Shown: positions 14,189-20,398, counted from the first letter of the stretch. The stretch: DNA of 22,634 bases from Oscillospiraceae bacterium (GCA_017627975.1 JAGAFT010000049.1:1-22634), one strand, 5' to 3'. Numbers and translations: made by a program. The notes: a model not told the origin generated them from the letters alone.

Positions 14189-14483
14189 CTGTATCCTCTC
14201 TGCCCCTCCGCTTCCGCGGTGCTCTTCCATTGTTTGGACAATTGCCCAGGTGTGGAATGTATGCCTCCAGGAAGTTGGTATCCGGATCGTCATCCGCATC
14301 CCCGGCCAGGTGCCCGGAAACCGGCCTCCCGTCTGCTGTGTAGAAAACGTTCCCCCCGCTGGCCAGCCGGATCCAGACCGGCTCCGCCTCAACCATCACA
14401 TTTTTATAGACGGTTCCTGTCTTCATAATCCGGATTTCTGCTCCGCATCCGCGGCAAATCCTGACTTTATTCGTCTTGTCCAT
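14166..14483 (-). CDS. Small phage zinc-ribbon protein
   Basis: A 105-residue protein starting MDKTNKVRICRGCGAEIRIM. Four candidate zinc ligands: Cys10 and Cys13 (CRGC) and a distant His78/Cys82 (IPHLGNC). This matches a frequent phage pattern (CrgCG..I.f.kT..GK..P....... H...CP) seen in early regions. The middle has PVWIRLASGGNVFYTADGRPVSG, a likely beta hairpin, and the tail is basic. Its molecular role is not known; position beside two methyltransferases suggests nucleic acid work. The ribosome binding site GGAGGG is 14 bases from the ATG, longer than ideal, so translation may be weak. Confidence 0.75.
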   Translation of the reverse strand: MDKTNKVRICRGCGAEIRIMKTGTVYKNVMVEAEPVWIRLASGGNVFYTADGRPVSGHLAGDADDDPDTNFLEAYIPHLGNCPNNGRAPRKRRGREDTDERNRSR

Positions 14484-14515
14484 CTCTGGTTCTCGCTCCC
14501 TCCGCTTCTGTCCGA

Positions 14516-14887
14516 TCACTCCGGAAACTCGACATCTGTGATCTGGGCCCCGCATTTGTAGCACCGCTGCGGCATGTCGTATTCGTCGTATTTATCCGGG
14601 TTAAGCTCACACCCGCAATTGGAACATTCTGCAAACTCATACTCAGTCCCGATGTTAAACACCAGCCACTTAGCCGTTGGTCTCTCCTGCTGCTTTTTCA
14701 TCCTGTTCCTCCTCCTGTCCGGTTTAACTATCTTTGCTGCTTCCGCTTTCCACTTTCTGAAGCATCCCCACGAGCAAAACCACCGATTCCCTCTAACCGT
14801 TCCGATCTGATAAACCCATTGAGGTGTAGCAACAAACTCCTTCCCGCACATATGGCATTTCTTTTCAAGCCACGGTATAAAGCTCAC
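14516..14887 (-). CDS. Protein with two zinc ribbons
   Basis: A 123-residue protein with two CxxC/CxxC modules: Cys11/Cys14 with Cys38/Cys42 (CHMCGKEF ... FCSWGCFRKW), then Cys88/Cys91 with Cys109/Cys112 (ECSNCG ... CYKCGA). A basic linker (KPDRRRNRMKKQQERP) joins them. It starts with GTG at 14887, where the ribosome binding signal is weak. A separate start at Met63 (MKKQQERPTAK) would make the second ribbon a gene of its own with 61 residues; the frame is continuous, so one protein is the simpler reading. Probably a nucleic-acid-binding accessory; function unknown. Confidence 0.7.
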   Translation of the reverse strand: MSFIPWLEKKCHMCGKEFVATPQWVYQIGTVRGNRWFCSWGCFRKWKAEAAKIVKPDRRRNRMKKQQERPTAKWLVFNIGTEYEFAECSNCGCELNPDKYDEYDMPQRCYKCGAQITDVEFPE

Positions 14888-14905
14888 TTCCGATCATCTT
14901 CTTTC

Positions 14906-15802
14906 TCATCCTGTAATGTCGAACATATCCAGCTGCTTCGTATTAAGCGCCGCTTTTGTGTTCGCTACGGCCTGCCGATAGTAGCTTTCTTTCAGTTCAC
15001 ACCCGACTGCTTTTCTCCCCATCTTGACCGCCATATATGTTTCGCTTCCGATTCCCATGAACGGTGTCAGCACAATGTCCCCTGGATTACTCCACAATTC
15101 AATTCCCCTCTGGATCACCGGCAGCTGCAGCGGGCATATGTGCCGCTCATCCTGCTCCTCCCTGGCGCTCCTGTACTGCAGCGTGTCGTTCGGATTGATA
15201 TCCATCCACACCGGGCTCGCGTACTTCTGCCAGACTTGGACAGGGAAGGATTCATTTGTATGTGTAACTCTCTCCGGGTTTTCGCCCGGTTTCCGCATCG
15301 TCACCAGATAATCCGGGATGCCCTGCCTGCTCATACAGCTGTCCTTCTTGAGCTGCTTATGCAGGAGACCCAGCGCCTTCGTCCTTTGCATCGCAGTAAC
15401 CGGATCTTTCCATATGCAGACTTCGCTGTGATAGATAAATCCGATCTCCTGAAAGAATTTGATCAGCTCCCCGCGGAAGTCCCGGATCCCGATGTATCCG
15501 TCTCTCTCCTTGCTCGTCGGCAGGTTCATGCAGTGAAAGCTCATCAGCCGTCCCGGTTTCAGCACCCTGAAGAGCTCCTCTCCGATAAACCGGAACTGCT
15601 CATAGAATTCCTCCGCAGACCTGCAATTGCCCAGATCTCTGTCACTGTTGCTGTATACATACAGGCTCTGAAAAGGCGGGCTGTATATGATGTAGTGCAC
15701 GGACTCCTCCGGCAGCATCTTCAGCACCTCCGCGCTGTCACCGTTATACAGTGCATATTCCTCCGCGATTTCCTTTCCTTTTATCCGACGTTCTTCATCC
15801 AT
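14906..15802 (-). CDS. DNA methyltransferase, beta class (N6-adenine or N4-cytosine)
   Basis: A 298-residue enzyme with motif IV before motif I, the beta-class order: SPPF (41-44) and, near the C-terminus, DIVLTPFMGIGSETY (242-256) followed by GRKAVGCELKESYY. SPPF fits either N4-cytosine or N6-adenine methylation; the amino-acid choice cannot settle it. The target region lies between (about 60-235). ATG at 15802 has GGAGG seven bases upstream and overlaps the helicase gene by 22 bases, so the two are translationally coupled. Phages use such orphan enzymes for self-protection. No endonuclease gene is adjacent. Confidence 0.92.
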   Translation of the reverse strand: MDEERRIKGKEIAEEYALYNGDSAEVLKMLPEESVHYIIYSPPFQSLYVYSNSDRDLGNCRSAEEFYEQFRFIGEELFRVLKPGRLMSFHCMNLPTSKERDGYIGIRDFRGELIKFFQEIGFIYHSEVCIWKDPVTAMQRTKALGLLHKQLKKDSCMSRQGIPDYLVTMRKPGENPERVTHTNESFPVQVWQKYASPVWMDINPNDTLQYRSAREEQDERHICPLQLPVIQRGIELWSNPGDIVLTPFMGIGSETYMAVKMGRKAVGCELKESYYRQAVANTKAALNTKQLDMFDITG

Positions 15803-17172
15803 TGCGGAACCTCCATCTTCTCAAAGGCGTAGTATTCATCCACGTCTCTTTTTGTCTGCTGCATGTCGCTTTTCAGATATTCCTTTGTGAACCCTACCAG
15901 CTCCGCCGTCATTCTCTCCGCGTCTTCCTGCTTCCTGGCGATATTCGCCTTTACCGCTCCCTCCGCGTCGCTGATGATGATATAGACATCTACCGGATGC
16001 TCCTGCCCAAATCTCCACTCGCGTCTGACCGCCTGATAATAGGCTTCAAAGGAATCACTCAAACCCACAAAGATCTCAATGTGCGCATTCTGAGCGTTCA
16101 CTCCGAATCCGGCGATACTTGGCTTTGATACCAGCACCCGGTTCCGTCCTTCCAGAAATCCAACGATTCCGGATTCCTTTTCCTCTATGCTCATGGTTCC
16201 TTCGACTTCCACGGCTCCGCGAATCGCTTCTGTCAGGGCTTTGCTTTCGCTGTTCAGGTCACACCAGACCATCACCTGCTCCTCTGTGCTGTTCGCGATC
16301 TCCGCCGCCTTTGCGACTCTGTCCTCCAGGCTGTTCCTTCTCGCGCTCCTACGTTCCATCAGGGTTTTCCCAACGGGCGCGAACATCATGATCTGGCCGT
16401 TGATCAGCTCCGTCCCTTTGCTTTCCACCGTGACCTCGTGCACTCGGAGCTCCGGCAGCTCATATCCTTCTTCGATGTAGCCCAGATCCTGCGGCCTGCG
16501 GAAACAGCAGGCCCATCCCGCGACCCATTCAAAGAATCTTTTCTCCGCGTGGCCTTTCAGTCTCCATTTCTGCGTTTCTCCGCCGTCGTGCATGAAAAAG
16601 GTCGCCAGCATCTCCGTCTGCTTCATCACGCCCAGAAACTGGGCATGTGTCCCCAGCTCCATGAAGTCATTCGGCGCCGGAGTCGCTGTGCAGCAGAGTT
16701 TATATTTGGTCTCTTCGAACATGTCCTGAATCATCTGCCTGGTCTTTCCATCCTTATGCTTAATGATGGAGCTTTCATCCAGCACAACACCGCAGAAGAA
16801 TCCGGCATCAAAATGCTGCAGCATCTCATAGTTCGTCACGTTCAGCCCGTTCTCGCATTCGCTCTGATCCCTGACCACCTTCACGCTGATCCCGCATTTT
16901 TCTCCCTCTCTCCTGGTCTGTTGTGCAACGGCAAGCGGGCAAAGGATAAGGATTGCCCTCCCCTCATGCTCATGTACTTTCTGCGCCCACTGCAGCAGCA
17001 GGCGTGTTTTTCCCGTTCCGCAGTCGCTGAAGATAGCGCATTTTCCCTTCCGAAGCGCCCAGCGAACCACGTCATTCTGCCAACCGAAAAGAGCCGGATT
17101 CCTTTCCGTACAGTCAAATCCGCTTGGCTCTATCGTGATCTTCTTTTTCTTCAGGAAATCCTCATATGTCAT
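15781..17172 (-). CDS. SNF2/DEAD-like superfamily 2 helicase
   Basis: A 463-residue helicase. Motif I: SDCGTGKT (49-56). Motif Ia: LILCPLAVAQQ. Motif II: VVLDESS (129-135), a DExx box with Ser. Motif III: CTATPAPND (161-169). The second domain shows VLVSKPSIAGFGVNAQNA (motif V) and YYQAVRREWRFGQ (motif VI, arginine fingers). Similar proteins occur in phages of Clostridia next to beta-class methyltransferases. Possible jobs are strand separation in replication or a translocase partner of the methyltransferase. It starts with ATG at 17172, with GAGGCGGAGA-like signals upstream inside the preceding gene. Confidence 0.9.
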   Translation of the reverse strand: MTYEDFLKKKKITIEPSGFDCTERNPALFGWQNDVVRWALRKGKCAIFSDCGTGKTRLLLQWAQKVHEHEGRAILILCPLAVAQQTRREGEKCGISVKVVRDQSECENGLNVTNYEMLQHFDAGFFCGVVLDESSIIKHKDGKTRQMIQDMFEETKYKLCCTATPAPNDFMELGTHAQFLGVMKQTEMLATFFMHDGGETQKWRLKGHAEKRFFEWVAGWACCFRRPQDLGYIEEGYELPELRVHEVTVESKGTELINGQIMMFAPVGKTLMERRSARRNSLEDRVAKAAEIANSTEEQVMVWCDLNSESKALTEAIRGAVEVEGTMSIEEKESGIVGFLEGRNRVLVSKPSIAGFGVNAQNAHIEIFVGLSDSFEAYYQAVRREWRFGQEHPVDVYIIISDAEGAVKANIARKQEDAERMTAELVGFTKEYLKSDMQQTKRDVDEYYAFEKMEVPQWMKNVG

Positions 17173-17524
17173 TTGTCCCTGTCTCCGCCTCTCTAATCTT
17201 CTTTGCCATCGCCCGGATCATGGCTGCCGCATCTCGTTTGAGGTTGCCGGGGCAGCCTCCGCGGGTTTCCATTTCACGCCTCCGCGGGCAGATAGCACAG
17301 TTGAGCCCTTCCCCGCAGCAATCCAGCGCCCCGGCGATCTCTTCCGCTTCTCCAAGATCCTCCCATTTCCCGCCGTACCGGACATCCCTGGCAAGCTCCT
17401 GCAGGTTCTGGATATGCTCGCCCGTTCTTCTGCTGTCGTTTCCGTTTTCGCCCAGGGCCCGTCTAATGCTCTCAATCAGATCTATCGCAAAGCAGAGAGA
17501 TTCATACCTTGTGCAGCATTTCAC
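17162..17524 (-). CDS. Small Cys-rich phage protein, function unknown
   Basis: A 120-residue protein. GTG at 17524 is preferred because it forms a GTGA overlap with the upstream stop and has GGGGAGG eight bases before it; GTG at 17533 has worse spacing. Five cysteines sit in a C-terminal block: DCCGEGLNCAICPRRRE (Cys69, 70, 76, 79) and GGCPGNL (Cys91), followed by a helix of KRDAAAMIRAMAKKI type. The layout CxxxxxCxxCP...C..L..DA...I is a recurrent motif of phages from Clostridia and probably binds zinc. Its function is unknown. It overlaps the helicase gene by 11 bases. Confidence 0.7.
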   Translation of the reverse strand: MKCCTRYESLCFAIDLIESIRRALGENGNDSRRTGEHIQNLQELARDVRYGGKWEDLGEAEEIAGALDCCGEGLNCAICPRRREMETRGGCPGNLKRDAAAMIRAMAKKIREAETGTNDI

Positions 17525-17736
17525 CCCGCGCACCTCCCCAGCTCCATCAGCTCGTTCCTGGCGTTCCGGATCATCTGATCCACCTCCGCAAGATAGAGCT
17601 GCTTCTTGTTTCTCAGGATGATGATCTCCTTCAGGTGATTGTTTTCAAGATCCTTCAGAGCCCGGATCTCCCGTTCTCTGTCTTCCTCCAGATATATCAA
17701 CGCCCGTTCCAGCCGTTCTTTCCGCGTGATTTTCAT
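17521..17736 (-). CDS. Short coiled-coil protein
   Basis: A 71-residue, almost wholly helical protein with heptad-like spacing of Leu/Ile (LERALIYLEEDREREIRALKD, then NHLKEIIILRNKKQLYLAEVDQMI). The start ATG at 17736 overlaps the DUF4406 stop as ATGA and has GGGGAAGG upstream. Probably a dimer-forming accessory. No family is recognised. Confidence 0.65.
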   Translation of the reverse strand: MKITRKERLERALIYLEEDREREIRALKDLENNHLKEIIILRNKKQLYLAEVDQMIRNARNELMELGRCAG

Positions 17737-18053
17737 TTCGTGCCCTTCCCCTTTCCGGTCGGATATACGATCCGCTTTCCGTTGTACTTCGCGTATTCCC
17801 GCTCAATCTTTGCCCCTTTGCTATCCTGCCAGTTATCCAGCATCACTACGGTGTCGCACTGATCAATCATGGCCATGCAAATCGGCAGATATTTCTCTGC
17901 CGGCATGCCATCCGGCAGACATGTCGGATTTAGCACAATCAGCCCTTTCTTTCTTAGTTTCTGCTCCATCATCGCGAATTTCTCCCGGCCCAGATCCTCC
18001 AGCCCGGTCATTTTCCCTGCTATGTAAACGATCGTCGGCCTTACATCATCCAT
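17733..18053 (-). CDS. DUF4406 family (nucleoside deoxyribosyltransferase-like)
   Basis: A 106-residue protein with the DUF4406 pattern: VYIAGKMTGLEDLGREKF at the front, GLIVLNPTCLPDGMP in the middle, YLPICMAMIDQCDTVVMLDNWQDSKGAKIEREYA at the end. The fold is that of nucleoside 2-deoxyribosyltransferases, where a Rossmann-like core binds a nucleoside; the phage family's reaction is not established. The ATG at 18053 follows GGAGGCAATGGC and overlaps the previous gene. It could alter nucleotide pools or modify a nucleotide. Confidence 0.85.
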   Translation of the reverse strand: MDDVRPTIVYIAGKMTGLEDLGREKFAMMEQKLRKKGLIVLNPTCLPDGMPAEKYLPICMAMIDQCDTVVMLDNWQDSKGAKIEREYAKYNGKRIVYPTGKGKGTK

Positions 18054-18292
18054 GCCATTGCCTCCTCGTTTCCTGTCATCCAGTCAAACCGGCTGATTTC
18101 CCAATTCTCTCCCGGTCTGCCCAGACGCATCGCTACGGCCTGCGCAATCTGCAAGGAGTCCAGTCTTGCCGCGTCATATCTGTAGATGGAGAAAACCGGC
18201 TCCCAGATCCTGCTCCCCGTGAAGGTCTCCCTCCTGCACATCAGATATCTGCTGTCTTTTTTGACGATGTATTGAGCCTTCGGCTTATTCAT
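18041..18292 (-). CDS. Hypothetical early protein, 83 residues
   Basis: A short protein with a strand-rich first half (AQYIVKKDSRYLMCRRETFTG) and a helix near SLQIAQAVAMRL. ATG at 18292 has GAGGAGG seven bases upstream and overlaps the stop of the previous gene. The pattern of a conserved YIVK....YL-type start resembles other small phage proteins, but no function can be given. Confidence 0.65.
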   Translation of the reverse strand: MNKPKAQYIVKKDSRYLMCRRETFTGSRIWEPVFSIYRYDAARLDSLQIAQAVAMRLGRPGENWEISRFDWMTGNEEAMAWMM

Positions 18293-18509
18293 TCTCTCGA
18301 TCCTCCTCGCCGATCAGCGCCGGACATCCTCCGCAGATCCGTTCTCTCGCTGCATAGTCGTTTGCCTCCCGTTCCGTCTTAAAGCGCATCGCGCTCTTTT
18401 TCTCAATCGTCCACGTGATCGTTCTGTCTCTCCTGGCCTCTACAATCTCCTTTAGCCAGTACATCACGCTTTCATATTTTTTCCCGATCCCATACGCTGC
18501 ATCTTTCAT
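18285..18509 (-). CDS. Hypothetical early protein, 74 residues
   Basis: Starts MKDAAYGIGKKYESVMYWLK. ATG at 18509 overlaps the stop of the membrane protein gene as ATGA and has GGAAGG upstream; an upstream ATG at 18539 would overlap that gene by 34 bases and lacks a good signal. It carries a basic patch (EARRDRTITWTIEKKS) and an isolated CGGC near the end (ERICGGCPAL). No family is recognised. Confidence 0.65.
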   Translation of the reverse strand: MKDAAYGIGKKYESVMYWLKEIVEARRDRTITWTIEKKSAMRFKTEREANDYAARERICGGCPALIGEEDRENE

Positions 18510-18736
18510 TTCCGCGCTTCCTTCCCGGCCCATGTCCATTCGATGTTCCTGTTCTGGGTGATCTCCCAGCTGTCGATATACTGGCTTTCCTCCGCCTTCC
18601 TGGCTTCGCTGTCGATCAGGATCATGCCGACCGTCATGGAGATGATGAAAAAAACGAACATCGCAATCACATTCGCCTTTCCTCCCAGGCGTTCGATCAT
18701 CGTTTCACGCGGGGGTTTTGTTTTGCGGGTTCTCAT
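18506..18736 (-). CDS. Small single-span membrane protein
   Basis: A 76-residue protein with a basic N-terminus (MRTRKTKPPRETMIERLGGK), one membrane segment of about 20 residues (NVIAMFVFFIISMTVGMILI, near 21-40), and a polar Glu/Trp-rich C-terminal part. The positive-inside rule predicts N-in, C-out. The ATG at 18736 has AGGAGG eight bases upstream; a longer open frame from 18778 lacks that. Its leader lies opposite a candidate plus-strand small RNA. It could be a superinfection-exclusion or toxin-like membrane protein; the sequence gives no family match. Confidence 0.7.
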   Translation of the reverse strand: MRTRKTKPPRETMIERLGGKANVIAMFVFFIISMTVGMILIDSEARKAEESQYIDSWEITQNRNIEWTWAGKEARK

Positions 18737-18738
18737 GC

Positions 18739-18744
18739 TATAAT
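18739..18744 (+). promoter_or_regulatory. Candidate plus-strand promoter (extended -10)
   Basis: TGC followed by TATAAT (18736-18744) is a full extended -10. At 17-bp spacing the -35 region reads TTTTGT (18716-18721), which is poor, but extended -10 promoters can do without it. It lies across the start of the membrane protein gene, pointing away from it toward the terminator below. Confidence 0.5.
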
Positions 18745-18750
18745 CCTCCT

Positions 18751-18813
18751 GTACCTTTCTCTGCCCAGTTTGGTGCATGCCCTCTGATGTTCCAGCATCA
18801 GAGGGCGCTTTTT
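18751..18813 (+). ncRNA. Candidate antisense small RNA, about 60-65 nt
   Basis: A transcript from the promoter at 18736-18744 would start near 18751 and end at the T-run 18809-18813. It would be complementary to the leader of the membrane protein mRNA, just upstream of its AGGAGG, and to the end of the HTH gene. Its 3' part is an 11-bp hairpin. No reading frame of note is inside. This is inferred from promoter plus terminator only. Confidence 0.4.
18779..18813 (+). terminator. Intrinsic terminator on the plus strand
   Basis: A perfect 11-bp stem, GCCCTCTGATG (18779-18789) with CATCAGAGGGC (18796-18806), a 6-nt loop, then GCTTTTT. It is a textbook terminator on the plus strand but has no T-run on the minus strand. 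The minus-strand HTH gene stop lies inside the stem, so it is not placed to end any annotated plus gene. Confidence 0.75.
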
Positions 18814-19085
18814 ATGTTCTTTGGTCTCACCCGGCTGATGTACTGTCCCGGCTTCGGCGGCACCGGCACGATGGACATCGTGCTCTTCTGCTTCCTCCGC
18901 CGTGGCTCCGGCTGCTGATCCTCCGCCCTCTCCTGCTTCTTCTCTTCCCATTTCAGGATGGCTGTCTCGGTCACCAGCATCGGCTTCGTCTTGATCGCGC
19001 CCATCTCGCCCATGTACTTTCGGGCCGTGCGTACTCCGCAGCGGTACCGATCCATGATCTCCTCCACGCTGTAAAGCCTGTCCAT
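18798..19085 (-). CDS. MerR/excisionase-like HTH protein
   Basis: A 95-residue protein starting MDRLYSVEEIMDRYRCGVRTARKYMGEMGA. The first 50 residues match the winged helix-turn-helix of excisionases and MerR-like anchors (YSVEEIMDRY...VRTARKYM...AILKWEE). The rest is a basic, Pro-rich tail (PRRRKQKST...PVPPKPGQ). Likely a DNA-binding factor, possibly Xis or an early regulator; it is 1.3 kb from the integrase and on the opposite strand. AAGGAGG precedes ATG 19085. Confidence 0.75.
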   Translation of the reverse strand: MDRLYSVEEIMDRYRCGVRTARKYMGEMGAIKTKPMLVTETAILKWEEKKQERAEDQQPEPRRRKQKSTMSIVPVPPKPGQYISRVRPKNIKSAL

Positions 19086-19099
19086 GCTGCGCCTCCTTC

Positions 19100-19339
19100 T
19101 CAGTCCTTCGGGATCTCCGGCAGCGGCATCCAGTAGATCACGCCGCTCTTGCTGTACTTCCCGTCCCAGATGCAGCTGGGCGCATGCAGGAGATCTGCGT
19201 AGAAGGTCACGATGTCATATTTCCGGTATCCTTCGCTCCCCTTCCCGATCTCCCGCACGGCCAGCAGCGGCTTCCCGTGATAATCCGCCCTTGGCGGATC
19301 CAGTTCCGCGTCATGCCAGACTCCGTTTTTCAGGCTCAT
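19100..19339 (-). CDS. DUF551-like protein
   Basis: A 79-residue protein with the DUF551 hallmark at the end, VIYWMPLPEIPKD, preceded by a GKPLLAVREI strand and a KYDIVTFYAD stretch. DUF551 proteins occur widely in phages and have no known function. The ATG at 19339 has GGGGGAGAG upstream. It sits between a helix-turn-helix gene and a small gene of unknown role in the early operon. Confidence 0.8.
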   Translation of the reverse strand: MSLKNGVWHDAELDPPRADYHGKPLLAVREIGKGSEGYRKYDIVTFYADLLHAPSCIWDGKYSKSGVIYWMPLPEIPKD

Positions 19340-19355
19340 GGTCTCTCCCCCTTTC

Positions 19356-19637
19356 TCAGAACTTTCTCGCGAGCTGCGCCATCAGTTCGTGCGCCGCTGT
19401 GATGTAGCTGTCCGCCGTGACGTTGACCACATACAGCAGCGTTTCTCCCCGGCTGATCATGAAGTATTCGTCCCCTTCCGTCACCCGGAACCGCTGCAGC
19501 TGCTTGTCCTCTTCCCTGACCTTCTTCGTCATCTGCACATAGACGATCGTGATCGGATCCACGATGTGCCGGTTGACCATCTTTTCGATGTCGATTGCGA
19601 TCTGCTGAAGATCCAGTGTCCTCTGATCGATGCTCAT
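19356..19637 (-). CDS. Hypothetical early protein, 93 residues
   Basis: Starts MSIDQRTLDLQQIAIDIEKM, a helix, then beta-rich segments (PITIVYVQMTKKVREEDK, EGDEYFMISRGETLLYVVNVTAD) and a C-terminal helix (SYITAAHELMAQLARKF). GAGGGGGAG lies eight bases before the ATG. It is the first gene after the Cro-like gene, and the first operator copy sits just upstream of its ribosome binding site. No family is recognised. Confidence 0.7.
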   Translation of the reverse strand: MSIDQRTLDLQQIAIDIEKMVNRHIVDPITIVYVQMTKKVREEDKQLQRFRVTEGDEYFMISRGETLLYVVNVTADSYITAAHELMAQLARKF

Positions 19638-19660
19638 TTTTTCTTCTCCCCCTCTTTATC

Positions 19661-19678
19661 GTTGCATGTTTACGCAAC
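19661..19678. promoter_or_regulatory. Operator copy 1 (repressor/Cro site)
   Basis: GTTGCATGTTTACGCAAC on the plus strand, an imperfect palindrome with GTTGC/GCAAC arms. It overlaps the stop codon of the Cro-like gene and precedes the next ribosome binding site. It matches the other two sites at 15 or 14 of 18 positions or better. Confidence 0.7.
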
Positions 19679-19882
19679 TTCTTTGTCAAAAAAAATATCG
19701 CGGATGTCTTCGTCAGAAAGATGCAGGGTGTCTCTGATCCGGCAGATCTCTTCTCTGTCGAATTCATTCTTGCCTGTGATTTTTCTGTCGAATGTAGCCC
19801 TTACAAATCCGGCCGCCTCGCAGAACTCTCCAATATTCATCCCTGCTTCTCTGATCCTTTGCCTCAAAAGATACTCTTTCAC
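19670..19882 (-). CDS. Cro-like HTH regulator
   Basis: A 70-residue protein (VKEYLLRQRIREAGMNIGEFC), almost entirely a helix-turn-helix domain: NIGEFCEAAGFVRATFDRKI (about 16-35). It starts with GTG at 19882, seven bases after GGAGGTG. It is divergent from the repressor gene and heads the early operon, the position of Cro. It probably binds the three operator copies nearby and turns off the repressor in lytic growth. Its C-terminus (LHLSDEDIRDIFFDKEVA) is helical. Confidence 0.8.
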   Translation of the reverse strand: MKEYLLRQRIREAGMNIGEFCEAAGFVRATFDRKITGKNEFDREEICRIRDTLHLSDEDIRDIFFDKEVA

Positions 19883-19900
19883 TCTATTTCACCTCCAGAA

Positions 19901-19918
19901 GTTTCGTGTTTACGCAAC
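19901..19918. promoter_or_regulatory. Operator copy 2 (at the early promoter start)
   Basis: GTTTCGTGTTTACGCAAC on the plus strand. It lies directly downstream of the -10 element of the minus-strand early promoter, near +4 to +20, where a bound repressor would block transcription of the Cro-like operon. Confidence 0.7.
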
Positions 19919-19928
19919 AACCATATCT

Positions 19929-19957
19929 AAAATACACTCGCAATTTTATGTTGTCAA
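19929..19957 (-). promoter_or_regulatory. Early lytic promoter (PR-like)
   Basis: On the minus strand: TTGACA (19952-19957), a 17-bp spacer, then TATTTT (19929-19934). The -35 is a perfect consensus. The start would be near 19921, giving a leader of about 40 bases before the Cro-like GTG. Operator copy 2 overlaps this leader. Confidence 0.8.
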
Positions 19958-19974
19958 GCATTTTTGCAGAATAT

Positions 19975-19992
19975 TTTGCATTTTTGTGCAAC
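19975..19992. promoter_or_regulatory. Operator copy 3 (over the repressor promoter)
   Basis: TTTGCATTTTTGTGCAAC on the plus strand. It covers the -35 element and half the spacer of the repressor promoter, so a protein bound here would shut that promoter. It matches copy 1 at 14 of 18 positions. Confidence 0.6.
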
Positions 19993-20004
19993 TTATGCTA
20001 TCAT
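19976..20004 (+). promoter_or_regulatory. Repressor promoter (PRM-like)
   Basis: TTGCAT (19976-19981), a 17-bp spacer, TATCAT (19999-20004) on the plus strand. The start would be near 20011, leaving a very short leader with AGGAGGTG at 20016-20023. It is divergent from the early promoter, with the two -35 elements about 20 bases apart. Confidence 0.75.
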
Positions 20005-20029
20005 CTTCCTTGCTCAGGAGGTGACCTTG

Positions 20030-20386
20030 ATGAGAATAGGGGATGTTATTTCAAAGAAGCGCAAGGAATTGAATATGACCCTTGACGATGTCGCCCGCGC
20101 TGTTGGTGTTTCCAAGGCCACGGTTTCACGATGGGAAAGCGGAGACATTCGGAAAATGAAGCGCGACAAGATTTCCGCTCTTTCATCAATTTTAGAACTG
20201 GATCCTTTGCTTTTCCTGAATGAGCCTGAGATTCTTACTTCAGACGAATCTCGTATCCTCTCTGCGTATCGAAAAGCTTCACCCGACTGTCGAAAAGCCG
20301 CCTTGTTAATCCTTGAGAACAGCGCCAGCGAAAATCAGGAAAAAGGCACCTCTTTCGAATCTACCGCGACTGACCACACCGCATAA
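20030..20386 (+). CDS. XRE-family phage repressor (CI-like, short)
   Basis: A 118-residue protein starting MRIGDVISKKRKELNMTLDD. An XRE helix-turn-helix spans about 16-36 (MTLDDVARAVGVSKATVSRWE). The rest is a short dimerisation tail (LLFLNEPEILTSDESRILSAYRKASP). There is no S24/LexA-like peptidase, so classic RecA-driven self-cleavage is not possible; induction must use another route, such as an antirepressor or proteolysis by a host enzyme. ATG at 20030 lies six bases after AGGAGGTG; an upstream in-frame start at 19964 crosses the promoter and was rejected. It keeps the early promoter off in the lysogen. Confidence 0.88.
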   Translation: MRIGDVISKKRKELNMTLDDVARAVGVSKATVSRWESGDIRKMKRDKISALSSILELDPLLFLNEPEILTSDESRILSAYRKASPDCRKAALLILENSASENQEKGTSFESTATDHTA

Positions 20387-20398
20387 GGAGGTGATCCC

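Noticed and set aside
14189..14392. Extension of the cytosine methyltransferase frame upstream of 14188
   Set aside because: It overlaps the zinc-ribbon gene in a different frame and lacks a ribosome binding site; motif I starts only seven residues after Met at 14188.
18779..18813. Hairpin as a terminator of the minus-strand early operon
   Set aside because: The T-run is on the plus strand only; on the minus strand the stem is followed by ATGCACC, and genes continue in the same direction.
19661..19689. A second minus-strand promoter with TTGACA at 19684-19689 before the 93-residue gene
   Set aside because: No -10 element lies at 16-19 bases; only GATAAA at 23 bases. The operator copy there may act inside the operon instead.
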